Shown here in pieces: positions 37,591-48,127 of a stretch of DNA of 64,000 nucleotides. Where the stretch lies: NCBI RefSeq assembly GCF_007097485.1, contig NZ_VKDE01000029.1, positions 1 to 64,000 of the forward strand, written 5' to 3'. Source of the DNA: Carboxylicivirga sp. M1479. Lineage in GTDB: Bacteria; Bacteroidota; Bacteroidia; Bacteroidales; Marinilabiliaceae. The notes under the pieces were generated by a model. It saw only the letters and a program-made list of their open reading frames with translations. It was not told where the DNA came from and did no database searches. Every line of letters begins with the position of its first letter. Positions within the stretch are counted from its first letter, which is position 1. Both the position numbers and the translations under genes were made by a program.

Positions 37591-40500
37591 TTAATTATTC
37601 TGAGCAATCGTAAACCAGAATTCAGCACCTTTACCTGATTCACTAATAACCCCAATTTGACCGCCATTTTTATCGGCAAACTCTTTACAAATAATTAGGC
37701 CTAGTCCCGTTCCTTTTTCCCCCTCGGTGCCATCCGTTTTTAATTTTTTATCAATATTAAATAAATGATCCTGATCAGCCTTTGCAATACCCACTCCATT
37801 ATCAATTACGCTCAATTTCCATATTCCTTGCACACTAAGTAATTCGTACCTTACAGTACCTTTCGCGGGCGTAAATTTTAAGGCATTTCCTGTGAGGTTT
37901 CTAATAATGGTACTTACCATATTCCTATCGCCATAAGCGATTGCTCCGTCAGGTGTGTTATTAATCAAATTGATTGATTTTTTTTCAGCTGCCTCACGGT
38001 ATAAATTACAGTTCTCTATTATTAAAGTTGATAAATCGAATTTCTTTGGTTCAAAATTAATTTTACCTCTTTGGGAACGTGACCATGTCAAGAGGTTTTC
38101 TAACAACAAATAAATATGTTTGACCGAGTTATTAATTCGTTGGACACCTTGCCGTTTATCTTCTTCATCGGCTTGTTCATAATTTTGATCAAGCATATTA
38201 CTAATGGCCAATAAGCTGGAAAATGGATTTTTTAAATCGTGCGAGATAATTGAAAAGAACTTGTCTTTGGTAACATTCATCTGACGTAAATTCTCTTCAG
38301 AAACATGCAACTGCCTGTTGGTTTCTAAAATCTGTTCATTCCTGTTTTTTAATAACTTATTCATTTTAACCTTAAGCAAAAATCGATACACAAATACTAT
38401 TAGTAACAATACAACTGTGATTTCGAGCAAGACAAACCATGTTGTTTGCCAAAAAGGTGTACGAATAGTAATGTGCAATTGCGCTTCGTTTTTTGACCAA
38501 ACTCCATCGCCATTAGTACTGACAACTCTAAAAGTATAATTGCCAGGTTTAACATTTGCAAAGGACACATAATTGCGTTGACCAGCCTTATTCCAACGCT
38601 TATCCATTGGAGATAACTGAAAGGCATAGTTTGTTTTATCGGGATATAAATAATTTAGCCCCGAATATTCGATGGCAAAAAAACGCTGCGAATAATTTAA
38701 CTCTATATGATTTGTATAACTAATGTTGGATGAAGAAACAAACTGACTATCAACTTCACTTATTCGTGACCCTATGCCCAGATCGATTGTAGATGCTTGC
38801 ACTTCATCGCCAAGTACTTCGAGACGTGTAATTACAGGCTTGCCCATAAAAGAGTTCTCTTGAATTTTGGTTGGCATAAGAATATTAAAGCCATAAACAC
38901 CACCAAAATACAGTCGCCCAGAATATCCTTTATGAAAGGCACCGCCATTAAATTCGTTGCTCTGTAAGCCATCACTCACATCATAATTACGCGTTTTCAT
39001 TGTTTGCGGATCCAGACAGCATACTCCATGGTTAGTGCTCATCCACAAAAATCCAGCATCATCAGGCATTATACTATAAATTACCTCATTGGGCAATCCA
39101 TCTTGCATCCCTAGCACTTGTATTTTTCCCGTAGTTGGATTTAAGATGTTGAGTCCCTCGTTAGTGCCAACCCAAATAAATCCTTGTTCATCTTCATACA
39201 AACTAAAAACAATATCATCGCTCAAGCAACTACCTGGCTGTCCATGTGTCGTATAATGCTTAAATGTGTTAGTTGTAGGATTAAAGCAATTTAATCCTCC
39301 CCCATAAGTTCCAATCCATAAATTCCCCTTTTCATCTTCTATAATACTGGCATATACAAAGTTATTCGATAAGGAGTTAGTATTATTAGGCTGATGAGTA
39401 TAACGCATAAAGGTATTCTGCCGACGATTAAACAAATTTAATCCCTGACTCGTACCAACCCATAGCTGATCTTGACTATCTTCAAATACCACACGAACAG
39501 AATTACCCGTAATGGAGTGGGCATCATTTTCATCATGCAAATACTTTGTAAAACTGCCATTTGATGAGTTATATCGATTTAACCCTCCACCATCAGTACC
39601 AATCCAAATATTTCCATCGCTATCTTCAAACAATTCGCGAACACAATTATGTCCAAGCGAATTGGTATTCTTTGGCTGCGAACTAAAGTTGGTAAAGCGA
39701 TTAGCTTTGGGGCAATAACGGCTTAAACCCTTATCATTTGTTCCTATCCATAAACAACTATCACGAGCTTCCAGTATCGACCAAATAAAGTTACTGGGCA
39801 AGCTATTGTCACTTAAAGGGTTATTTTTTATGAGGGTAAACTTATTTGCTGATGGGTGGTAAATATTAATTCCGGCTCCATAAGTTCCGAGCCAAATGTT
39901 ACCACTTTCTAAATCTGAATAGATGCAGTTGAAAGCATTTTGACTAACACTCTCTTTATCTGTTGGATTATGAATACACTTTAAAACTTGCAGATCTTCA
40001 TCAAAAATAAACAAACCATCGCCATGTGTCGCATACCAAACATTGCCATCCTTGTCTATTTGAAGAGCTTTACTCTTATTGATTGATAGACTATTGGTGG
40101 TGTTAAACGTTTCGATCAATTGTTTCGTATATTGTTTATTCAAATGATGCACCCATAAGCCATTTTTGGTATTGATGAATAAACGCTGCTGTTTGTCGAT
40201 GGCCAATGATTCAATCTGCTTGATTTGTTTATCAATGGGAATTTCAAACACCTGATTGCGCTCTGTATCATACACCTTTATACTATTATCAGATGAAACA
40301 TACACATTACTTTTAGCAATGACTGCGAACTGTACTTTTTCGACTAGTAGAGTTTTCCAATTAAGGTTCTCATCGACACAAAACAAACCATTTTCTGCGC
40401 TAACAAACAACTTAACACCATCACTTTGCAAAGAATACACCTCCCCTGTTTTAGTATATGATTTGGCTTGTAGAGTGTGTGCATTAAAAATTGTTAGTCC

Positions 40501-40941
40501 TCCTTTTGTGCCAACACACATCGCTGTATTAAAGGCATGCAAAGCAGTAATGGTATCATTGATAATTGAAGTCGACTGAGCAAGAGAATAATTGGTAAAA
40601 ACCTCATTAACAGGATTAAAATGAGACAATCCGTTTCGTGAACCAAACCACAAACACCCCTCTTGGTCTTCAGCAATGTGTTCAATCCATTTATAACATA
40701 TACTATTGGGATTCTTAACGTCGGTGCGATAAATTTTGAATTGATACCCATCATAACGATTTAAGCCATCTTCGGTACCAAACCACATAAATCCTTTGCT
40801 ATCTTTTGAAATGCAGTAAACCGAGCTTAACGATAGGCCATCATTAATGGTTATACTCTGAAAACGCATGGGTATCTCTTGGCTCAAGCACATTTGCACC
40901 ATCACCAACTGTAGCAATATCAGGCGTATTATATTCATCAA
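37591..40941 (-). CDS. Propeller-sensor histidine kinase (no output domains)
   Basis: The 1116-residue protein has a signal peptide, two beta-propellers made of two-component-regulator-propeller repeats (FMWFGTEDGLNRYDGYQF, NIWIGTDGGGLNRYN, FIWVGTNEGLNIL and more; residues about 25-700), a Y_Y_Y domain (about 735-815, ending ANVKPGNYTFRVVSTNGDGVWS), one membrane helix (about 825-848), HisKA with phosphorylated His901 in IISHDLKNPFSSLL, and HATPase with DNGVG and GEKGTGLGL boxes. It ends there: no receiver or AraC domain as in full hybrid systems. The periplasmic part usually senses an oligosaccharide, but no polysaccharide locus adjoins. Confidence 0.93.
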   Translation of the reverse strand: MMNIIRLILLQLVMVQMCLSQEIPMRFQSITINDGLSLSSVYCISKDSKGFMWFGTEDGLNRYDGYQFKIYRTDVKNPNSICYKWIEHIAEDQEGCLWFGSRNGLSHFNPVNEVFTNYSLAQSTSIINDTITALHAFNTAMCVGTKGGLTIFNAHTLQAKSYTKTGEVYSLQSDGVKLFVSAENGLFCVDENLNWKTLLVEKVQFAVIAKSNVYVSSDNSIKVYDTERNQVFEIPIDKQIKQIESLAIDKQQRLFINTKNGLWVHHLNKQYTKQLIETFNTTNSLSINKSKALQIDKDGNVWYATHGDGLFIFDEDLQVLKCIHNPTDKESVSQNAFNCIYSDLESGNIWLGTYGAGINIYHPSANKFTLIKNNPLSDNSLPSNFIWSILEARDSCLWIGTNDKGLSRYCPKANRFTNFSSQPKNTNSLGHNCVRELFEDSDGNIWIGTDGGGLNRYNSSNGSFTKYLHDENDAHSITGNSVRVVFEDSQDQLWVGTSQGLNLFNRRQNTFMRYTHQPNNTNSLSNNFVYASIIEDEKGNLWIGTYGGGLNCFNPTTNTFKHYTTHGQPGSCLSDDIVFSLYEDEQGFIWVGTNEGLNILNPTTGKIQVLGMQDGLPNEVIYSIMPDDAGFLWMSTNHGVCCLDPQTMKTRNYDVSDGLQSNEFNGGAFHKGYSGRLYFGGVYGFNILMPTKIQENSFMGKPVITRLEVLGDEVQASTIDLGIGSRISEVDSQFVSSSNISYTNHIELNYSQRFFAIEYSGLNYLYPDKTNYAFQLSPMDKRWNKAGQRNYVSFANVKPGNYTFRVVSTNGDGVWSKNEAQLHITIRTPFWQTTWFVLLEITVVLLLIVFVYRFLLKVKMNKLLKNRNEQILETNRQLHVSEENLRQMNVTKDKFFSIISHDLKNPFSSLLAISNMLDQNYEQADEEDKRQGVQRINNSVKHIYLLLENLLTWSRSQRGKINFEPKKFDLSTLIIENCNLYREAAEKKSINLINNTPDGAIAYGDRNMVSTIIRNLTGNALKFTPAKGTVRYELLSVQGIWKLSVIDNGVGIAKADQDHLFNIDKKLKTDGTEGEKGTGLGLIICKEFADKNGGQIGVISESGKGAEFWFTIAQNN

Positions 40942-41146
40942 TTATCGGGTTAGATGTATGAAAATCACAATCATACTCATTAAACCTAGTCGATAAATAG
41001 GGACTAAAATCTAAAGTAAGGGATGCTAAGCAAGATTCCAAACAAAGCACCGATAATTTCGGCATAGTTTTCTCTTAATTAATAAGTTCAGGTCATTCTG
41101 TGCGATCGTATCCTCATGTAAGGATCTTTTGTATCCTTTATAATTA

Positions 41147-41935
41147 TTAGTCAACCCAGATACTTCCCACCATGTAAGTTCTAGCTTTACCGCTTATATG
41201 AACCCGTTTCTCATTATTTCTGCAGTACAACAAACCTTGCCTTTCTGACACCTGCAAAGCTGTTAACTCACTCTTTTTCAGTTCACGGCTCCAATATGGA
41301 ATTAATGTGCAATGTGCTGAACCAGTGACTGGATCTTCTAATATAGTTGCCTGTGGAGTAAAAAACCTCGATACAAAATCATGTTTCTCTCCTGGTGCGG
41401 TAACAATTACACCTCCTGTACCCAGGTTAATTCTATCAAATAGTTCTCTATTGATTTCCAAATCACTTACCATCTCTTCAGATGGGTAAACCAATAGGTA
41501 ATCACGTGCTTTAAAAACATCTGTAGGCTGATGATTTATTGCCTCTTGTATTTCGACAGGCAATTCGCTTCGCACCGCTCCCCTTGATGGCAAATCAAGC
41601 GTTAGAATATCAGCTTGACACTCCACATTTAGTTCTCCACTCAAAGTATTAAAAGTAATTATGTCAGGTTCGTAAGCCAAATGAACCTTTAAAACATATG
41701 CCGCAGCCAGTGTTGCATGTCCGCATAAATCCATTTCTAAATCAGGTGTAAACCACCGTAAATGAATTTGATCCTTTTCTCGTACGAAAAAAGCTGTTTC
41801 AGCCACCGCATTTTCCATTGCTATCTTTAATAGCAACTCATCGGGCAACCAATCTTCAAGGGGAATAACACATGCCGGATTACCACTAAAAACTTTATCG
41901 GTAAAGGCATCTATTTGGTATATGGTTAGTTTCAT
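41147..41935 (-). CDS. PhzF-family isomerase/epimerase-like protein
   Basis: The 262-residue protein matches the PhzF fold, two similar barrel halves: IYQIDAFTDKVFSGNPACVIPLEDWLPDELLLKIA at the start, the NAVAETAFFV motif with the catalytic glutamate, LRWFTPDLEMDLCGHATLAAAYVL, and DPVTGSAHCTLIPYW in the second half. PhzF itself isomerises a phenazine precursor, but most members are of unknown substrate. No phenazine genes are nearby. The gene appears to be on its own. Confidence 0.92.
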   Translation of the reverse strand: MKLTIYQIDAFTDKVFSGNPACVIPLEDWLPDELLLKIAMENAVAETAFFVREKDQIHLRWFTPDLEMDLCGHATLAAAYVLKVHLAYEPDIITFNTLSGELNVECQADILTLDLPSRGAVRSELPVEIQEAINHQPTDVFKARDYLLVYPSEEMVSDLEINRELFDRINLGTGGVIVTAPGEKHDFVSRFFTPQATILEDPVTGSAHCTLIPYWSRELKKSELTALQVSERQGLLYCRNNEKRVHISGKARTYMVGSIWVD

Positions 41936-42116
41936 AGTTAAAAGGTTAGCTTTAAAAACATCAATCTTAATGAGGGTAATACCTTGTAATAGTCACAACT
42001 AATGTTGAGTAAAATAAAGCATACTTATGCACTTAAGCAATTAATTAGCTTCTTATAAAAAATCAATAAAACAAGGATACGAAAGAAATATCATATCTAA
42101 GTACTAAAAGAATTCC

Positions 42117-42124
42117 TACATTCG
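42117..42124 (+). promoter_or_regulatory. -7 box before the DPP-IV-type gene
   Basis: TACATTCG fits TAnnTT(T/C)G, 25 bp before the start codon at 42149. The upstream -33 element is weak. Confidence 0.4.
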
Positions 42125-42148
42125 TGGTTCACACGTTAATTTATTATT

Positions 42149-44491
42149 ATGAAGCATTTACTCCTCACCCTCGTCTGTATTGGAACATTAAGTTCCTTTT
42201 CTGCAACTGGACAACAAGCTAATTTTGAGCAAGCCAATAAATTCACAAAAAGTAATGTTGAAAAATACATTGGCTCCAGTCGTGTTAATCCAAACTGGAT
42301 TGAGAACAGCCATCTATTCTGGTATAATTACAAAACATCTGATGGTAATTTTTATTGGTTGGTTGATCCTGAAAAACGAACTAAGAAGCCTTTATTTGAT
42401 AACAATGACTTGGCTAGCAAAGTAACGGCAATTACACACAAACCATACAATGTCAATGATCTACCACTTAAGAAAATTGAGTTTGAGAAAAATAGCAAAT
42501 CCACTTTTACCTTTGAAATGGATGACCTTAAGTTTAAATACGACATTGCCAGTCAATGGGTATCTAAAATTGACACAGTAAAAAAAGAAACCAAGGATAG
42601 TTGGAAAAGCTATTCTCCTGATAGTACTTATATCGTATTTGCCCGTCAACATAATTTGTACATGATGCGCTCCAACGATACCGATAGCACAGAAACACAA
42701 TTGACTACCGATGGGGAACGTTGGTTTAGTTACCAAAGCAAAGGTGGCGATACCACTTCTGACAAACGTTTAAAAGCCTGGGTCTCTTGGTTTAAAGATG
42801 AAAAAAAGTTCTATACCGTTCGCTACGACTCGCGCAAAGTAAAAGAGATGGCCGTCATCAATTCGGTTGCCAATCCACGACCAACCGTTGAAACCTACAA
42901 ATATGCCATGCCCGGAGATGAAAACATCAGCATTCCACATCTTCAGATTTATGACTTAGCCTCAACTACCTGGACAAAACCTGATTTGGATAAATGGAAA
43001 GATCAAAGCATTCGTACATACCGACCGTCTAAAACTTCAGACAATCTTTTCGTTATTCGAAAAAAGCGTACCTGCGACGAGTTGGAACTAGTAAAAGTCA
43101 ACACCAACACGGGTGATGTTACTCCACTTTTTAGTGAGAAGTCAAAACCTTACTTTAACGATCAGATGAATCAATTGCACGTTATTAACGAAGGCGAAGA
43201 GTTCATTTGGTGGTCGGAGCGCACAGGCTGGGGTCAACTGTACCGATATGATGCAAACGGGAAGCTTAAAAATCAAATTACCAAAGGGAATTATGTAGTG
43301 GGTAAAGTTGCTCGAATTGATACTCTATCAAATACCTTGTACTACCCAGCCTATGGAAAAGAAAAGGGTTTTGATCCTTACTACGATATTTATTACAGCA
43401 CTAAATTTGATGGTTCTGATACAAAAATTATTACCCCCGAAGAAGCCAACCATCGCTTTAGCATGCCAAAAACGGATAAACATGCTAATTACTTTGTGAA
43501 TAATTTCTCAAGAGTAGATCAGGCCCCAAAAGCAGTGGTACGCGATAAAAATGGTTCTGTTGTGATGGAACTGGAAACAATGGATCTTTCACGCGTTAAA
43601 GAGCTTGGATGGACATTTCCAGAGAAGTTTGTGGTTAAAGCAGACGATGGAATTACAAACCTGCACGGTGTTATCTGGAAACCTTTTGATTTTGATTCAA
43701 CGAAGAAGTATCCTGTTATTTCCTATGTATACCCTGGCCCACAAACCGAAGCTGTAGTACGCGACTTTACAGTAACAGCCCGTTATAATACAGCCTTGGC
43801 TCAACTAGGCTTTGTAGTGGTATCGGTTGGACACCGCGGAGGCAGCCCTAAAAGACACAAATACTACCATACCTATGGATACGATAATTTACGCGATTAC
43901 GCCCTTAAAGATGATATGTTTGCTCTAAAGCAATTGGCTAATCGATACGATTACATCGACATTAAAAAGGTTGGTATTTTTGGTCATAGTGGTGGTGGAT
44001 TTATGTCTACAGCAGCCATGTTTGCTTATCCTGATTTTTACAGAGCTGCAGTTTCTTCAGCAGGTAACCACGATAACAACATCTATAATAAATGGTGGGG
44101 AGAAACGCACCACGGTGTTAAAGAGGTAAAAAAGAAGATTAAAAAGAAAGAGGAAGAGCAAAAGGACTCAACTCAGGTATCAACGCCAGAGGATGAATAC
44201 GAAATTAGCTTCAAAAGTAAAATACCAACCAATCCATCAATTGCTAAAAATTTAAAAGGGCACCTGATGTTGGTTCATGGAGAAATAGATAATAACGTAC
44301 ATCCTGCCAATACCATGCGGGTTGTAAAAGCATTAATGGATGCTCGTAAACGTTTCGATTTTATGATAATCCCTAATGTACGTCACGGTTTTTCGCAATA
44401 CTCACCATATTTCGAAAAAATGATTTGGTACCATTTCTCTGAACACCTTTTGGGAGATTACAGAAATAATGTGGATTTAGATATTCCATAA
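42149..44491 (+). CDS. Dipeptidyl-peptidase IV-type serine peptidase (S9B)
   Basis: The 780-residue exported protein has a signal peptide (cut near SFSATGQQ), an eight-bladed-propeller domain (about 40-500, DPPIV_N type, with YSPDSTYIVFARQHNLYMM) and an alpha/beta-hydrolase domain with catalytic Ser614 in FGHSGGGF, Asp714 in GEIDNN and His746 in RHGFS. The enzymes cleave dipeptides from peptides with proline or alanine at position two. The charged insert near residue 665 (KKKIKKKEEEQKD) is unusual. It serves in periplasmic peptide use. A terminator follows at 44518-44553. Confidence 0.94.
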   Translation: MKHLLLTLVCIGTLSSFSATGQQANFEQANKFTKSNVEKYIGSSRVNPNWIENSHLFWYNYKTSDGNFYWLVDPEKRTKKPLFDNNDLASKVTAITHKPYNVNDLPLKKIEFEKNSKSTFTFEMDDLKFKYDIASQWVSKIDTVKKETKDSWKSYSPDSTYIVFARQHNLYMMRSNDTDSTETQLTTDGERWFSYQSKGGDTTSDKRLKAWVSWFKDEKKFYTVRYDSRKVKEMAVINSVANPRPTVETYKYAMPGDENISIPHLQIYDLASTTWTKPDLDKWKDQSIRTYRPSKTSDNLFVIRKKRTCDELELVKVNTNTGDVTPLFSEKSKPYFNDQMNQLHVINEGEEFIWWSERTGWGQLYRYDANGKLKNQITKGNYVVGKVARIDTLSNTLYYPAYGKEKGFDPYYDIYYSTKFDGSDTKIITPEEANHRFSMPKTDKHANYFVNNFSRVDQAPKAVVRDKNGSVVMELETMDLSRVKELGWTFPEKFVVKADDGITNLHGVIWKPFDFDSTKKYPVISYVYPGPQTEAVVRDFTVTARYNTALAQLGFVVVSVGHRGGSPKRHKYYHTYGYDNLRDYALKDDMFALKQLANRYDYIDIKKVGIFGHSGGGFMSTAAMFAYPDFYRAAVSSAGNHDNNIYNKWWGETHHGVKEVKKKIKKKEEEQKDSTQVSTPEDEYEISFKSKIPTNPSIAKNLKGHLMLVHGEIDNNVHPANTMRVVKALMDARKRFDFMIIPNVRHGFSQYSPYFEKMIWYHFSEHLLGDYRNNVDLDIP

Positions 44492-44517
44492 ACCAATAGT
44501 TGTTTAAGACTTATTTG

Positions 44518-44553
44518 CGCCCCTCTTCAATTTTGAAAGTGGGGCGTTTTTTT
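44518..44553 (+). terminator. Rho-independent terminator
   Basis: CGCCCC (44518-44523) pairs with GGGGCG (44541-44546), with an inner TTCAA/TTGAA pairing and seven T residues behind. Confidence 0.9.
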
Positions 44554-44683
44554 GCTTATAAAACACAAGTCACAAAGCACTAGCATTAATACGTTATCAG
44601 AAAACACCCCCACTTAACAACTAACTTACAGATATTTATCCTATATTGAACCTACATTATCACCAAACATCAACACATTAACT

Positions 44684-47600
44684 ATGAAAAGAAGCAGAAC
44701 TAAAGGACTCATCCTTTCTTCAATGCTGCTAATTCTGTGTTTACCACTGGCAGCCCAATCCCTATTAAACGACACCACTTTTACTGGACTAAAATTTCGA
44801 AACATCGGCCCTGCCCTCATGTCTGGTCGCATTGCCGATGTAGCCATTCACCCCACAAACGATAATACATGGTATGTGGCAGTTGGATCCGGAGGTGTTT
44901 GGAAAACTACCAATGCCGGAACTACCTGGCAGCCAATTTTTGACCAACAAAACGTTTACTCAACTGGTTGTCTTACCATCGATCCATCGAATCACCACAC
45001 CATTTGGCTTGGTACTGGCGAAAATGTTGGAGGCAGGCATGTTAGCTTTGGCGATGGCATTTATAAGAGTGATGACGATGGTGCCACATGGACCAATATG
45101 GGTTTAGCATCGTCGCAGCACATTTCAAAAATTATTGTACACCCCACTAACTCAGATGTTATTTGGGTAGCCGCTCAAGGGCCACTTTGGAATGAAGGAG
45201 GAGAAAGAGGTATTTACAAATCGGACGATGGAGGCAAAACTTGGAAACAAACATTGGGCGACAATGTATGGGTTGGCGCCACTGATTTAGTAATTGATCC
45301 GCGTAACTCAAAAGTATTGTATGCTGCAACATGGCAAAGACACCGTAACGTAGCGGCTTATATGGGTGGAGGCCCGGGAACTGCCATTTATCGTTCTGAT
45401 GATGGTGGCGAAACCTGGCAAAAATTAAGCAAAGGACTTCCAACAGGGAATTTGGCTAAAGTAGGTTTGGCCATTTCACCACAACAGCCCGATATAGTGT
45501 ATGCTGCCATTGAGCAAAACCATCGAAAAGGAGGAGTCTATCGCTCTTCCAACAAAGGTGCATCATGGGTAAAAATGTCAGATGCCGTTTCTGGAGCTAC
45601 AGGCCCTCATTATTATCAGGAGCTATACGCCTGTCCATACCAATTTGACAAACTCTATCTCGTTGATGTTCGTATGCAAATATCAGAAAACGGTGGTAAA
45701 ACCTTTAAGCGTATGTCGGAAAAACACAAGCACTCGGACAATCATGCCATAGCTTTTAAGGCCGATGACCCAAACTACCTTTTGGTAGGAACAGATGGCG
45801 GATTATATGAAACGTTTGATGCGACAAGAAATTGGCGATATGTATCCAACCTCCCTGTTACACAGTTTTACAAATTGGCTGTTGACGATGCTGAGCCTTT
45901 TTACCACATTTATGGAGGTACGCAAGATAATAACACCCAAGGTGGCCCATCAAGAACAGACAAAGCAAATGGCATTACCAATGCCGATTGGTATCTTACC
46001 TTATTTGCTGATGGTCATCAGCCCGCAACTGAACCAGGCAATCCGAATATTGTCTATTGCGAATGGCAGGAGGGTAACTTGGTTCGTGTGGATAAAACAA
46101 CTGGCGAAATCGTTCATATTCAACCGCAAGCTCTAAAAGGCGAACCCTTTGAACGCTACAACTGGGATGCACCAATTCTTGTGAGCCCTCATCAGCCAAG
46201 TCGAATCTATTTTGCTTCACAACGTGTTTGGTGCTCAAATGATAGAGGAGATAGCTGGACACCAATATCGAAGGATTTAACAAAGAACCAGGAACGACTA
46301 GCCTTACCAATTATGGGCTCTACCCAAAGTTGGGATAATGCCTGGGATTTCTTTGCTATGTCAACCTATAATACGATCACTTCGTTGGCTGAGTCGCCAA
46401 TTCAAGAAGGACTACTTTATGCAGGAACCGACGATGGACAAATCAGTATCAGCGAAAATGCTGGTGCCAACTGGAAAACAATATCTGTGAGCAAACTACC
46501 AGATGTACCTGAAACGGCTTTTGTAAACGATATTAAAGCCGATTTATATGACATCAACACTGTTTATGTGCTATTGGACAACCATAAGTATGGCGATTTC
46601 AAACCCTATATTTTAAAAAGTACTGATAAAGGAAAATCGTGGAAATCAATCGCTGGAAATCTTCCTGATAAAACACTTGTTTGGCGATTTGTACAAGATC
46701 ATGTAAATCCAAACTTATGCTTTTTAGGAACAGAGTTTGGCTTATACTTCACTATTGATGGAGGCGAACAATGGCTCCAATTGAAAGGCAATATCCCAAC
46801 AATATCATTTAGAGACATAGCCATACAACGAAGAGAAAATGACTTGGTTGGCGCTTCTTTTGGTCGTGGTTTTTTTGTGTTAGATGACTACTCAGCCTTA
46901 AGGCATATCTCTGAAGAACAATTAAACGAAGAAGCAACCCTCTTCCCTACCCGAAAAGCACTTCGCTACATACCACGACCAGGCATGACAATGCGTGATA
47001 AAGGATCGCAAGGAGCAGCCTTTTTTAACGCTCCAAATCCTGAATTTGGTGCCGTTTTTACTTATTATTTAAAAGACGACTACCAGATGCTTAACAAGCA
47101 AAGGCAGCTAAAAGAGCAAGAAATAACTAAAAAGGGCGATGCCGTAGCTTTCCTAGGGTGGGATCGTTTATCAGCTGAGCATAGGCAAGATACACTCAAA
47201 CTTTGGCTAACAATTAAAAACGAAGAGGAGCAGGTAATTAGAAGACTCAGGGCTCCATCAGGCAAAGGGTTTCATCGCCTAGCCTGGGATTTACGTTATG
47301 CTCCGCTTCAAACAATCAACATTGACAAACAAGAAACCAGGCGCTCTGTAGGCTATTTAGCGCCATCTGGAAACTATACCGCCACCCTTTCAAAAGACGA
47401 GGATGGTAATATTACAGATTTATCTACTTCAATAAGTTTTGAAGTTGTTCCACTTTACAAGGGCCATCTTCAAAAACAAAGCGAAAGCAGTATTGATAGC
47501 TATATTCAGGATCTTCAAAAGGCACAGATCGAACTATCAGCCATCAACACAACTGTAAGAAAAGCGTTTAAGCAAATTGAAGCTTTAAAAGTATCGGCAC

Positions 47601-47944
47601 AAAATTCTAAACTTGACATTGGCGAACTTGACACCAGGCTATTTGAGCTTAAACAGGAGCTATACGACATTGAAGAGCAACTGTTTGGTGACGCCAACAA
47701 AAATTTGGTTGGAGAAAAGAATAAACCGACCATCAACAGTAGGTTAAGTGCCGCATCAACCAATGTTTATAATAACACTTATGGACCTACAGCCACCCAG
47801 CGCCAAAACTTAGTCTATGTTCAAGAAGATTTGGCCGAGTTAATGAACAAGGTTTCACACATTACTGAAGTCGATTTCAGTGAAATTATGAAACTATTAC
47901 TAACTAATGGAGGCCCATGGGTAGATGGCATGAGTTTACCATAA
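44684..47944 (+). CDS. Exported sortilin/BNR-type beta-propeller protein
   Basis: The 1086-residue protein has a signal peptide (cut near LPLAAQS) and a long propeller part built of Asp-box/BNR repeats such as SGGVWKTTNAGTTWQPIF, GIYKSDDDGATWTNMG, AIYRSDDGGETWQKL and YRSSNKGASWVKM (residues about 25-740). The C-terminal third has a beta domain (LRAPSGKGFHRLAWDLRYAPL) and a helical coiled-coil segment (about 930-1020). Such proteins are common in Bacteroidota, are annotated as VPS10/sortilin-like or glycosyl-hydrolase-like, and have no proven enzymatic activity. A terminator follows. Closeness to the DPP-IV gene does not prove a shared task. Confidence 0.9.
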   Translation: MKRSRTKGLILSSMLLILCLPLAAQSLLNDTTFTGLKFRNIGPALMSGRIADVAIHPTNDNTWYVAVGSGGVWKTTNAGTTWQPIFDQQNVYSTGCLTIDPSNHHTIWLGTGENVGGRHVSFGDGIYKSDDDGATWTNMGLASSQHISKIIVHPTNSDVIWVAAQGPLWNEGGERGIYKSDDGGKTWKQTLGDNVWVGATDLVIDPRNSKVLYAATWQRHRNVAAYMGGGPGTAIYRSDDGGETWQKLSKGLPTGNLAKVGLAISPQQPDIVYAAIEQNHRKGGVYRSSNKGASWVKMSDAVSGATGPHYYQELYACPYQFDKLYLVDVRMQISENGGKTFKRMSEKHKHSDNHAIAFKADDPNYLLVGTDGGLYETFDATRNWRYVSNLPVTQFYKLAVDDAEPFYHIYGGTQDNNTQGGPSRTDKANGITNADWYLTLFADGHQPATEPGNPNIVYCEWQEGNLVRVDKTTGEIVHIQPQALKGEPFERYNWDAPILVSPHQPSRIYFASQRVWCSNDRGDSWTPISKDLTKNQERLALPIMGSTQSWDNAWDFFAMSTYNTITSLAESPIQEGLLYAGTDDGQISISENAGANWKTISVSKLPDVPETAFVNDIKADLYDINTVYVLLDNHKYGDFKPYILKSTDKGKSWKSIAGNLPDKTLVWRFVQDHVNPNLCFLGTEFGLYFTIDGGEQWLQLKGNIPTISFRDIAIQRRENDLVGASFGRGFFVLDDYSALRHISEEQLNEEATLFPTRKALRYIPRPGMTMRDKGSQGAAFFNAPNPEFGAVFTYYLKDDYQMLNKQRQLKEQEITKKGDAVAFLGWDRLSAEHRQDTLKLWLTIKNEEEQVIRRLRAPSGKGFHRLAWDLRYAPLQTINIDKQETRRSVGYLAPSGNYTATLSKDEDGNITDLSTSISFEVVPLYKGHLQKQSESSIDSYIQDLQKAQIELSAINTTVRKAFKQIEALKVSAQNSKLDIGELDTRLFELKQELYDIEEQLFGDANKNLVGEKNKPTINSRLSAASTNVYNNTYGPTATQRQNLVYVQEDLAELMNKVSHITEVDFSEIMKLLLTNGGPWVDGMSLP

Positions 47945-47975
47945 AAAAATGTGCCAAAGCTATTTTATTCATTAC

Positions 47976-48020
47976 AAAATCCCTTAAAGACGATATAAAA
48001 CTCTCTTTAGGGGATTTTGC
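47976..48020 (+). terminator. Terminator after sortilin-like gene
   Basis: AAAATCCCTTAAAG (47976-47989) pairs with CTTTAGGGGATTTT (48005-48018) with one bulge, then T-rich sequence. Confidence 0.8.
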
Positions 48021-48127
48021 TATTGTAATTGGTTTAAACAAGAAATAATATTACAGCATCAACATGAACACTAAGCCCTAGGAGTTGGTTTAAGTAAGAG
48101 TAATTAACCTCATATTACCCACCTACT

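Noticed and set aside
37591-40941. Full hybrid two-component system (HTCS)
   Set aside because: The protein ends after the ATPase domain; no receiver or AraC domain is present and no frameshifted remainder follows.
41147-41935. Phenazine biosynthesis
   Set aside because: Only a PhzF-fold gene is present; this family is mostly unrelated to phenazines and no other phz gene is in the window.
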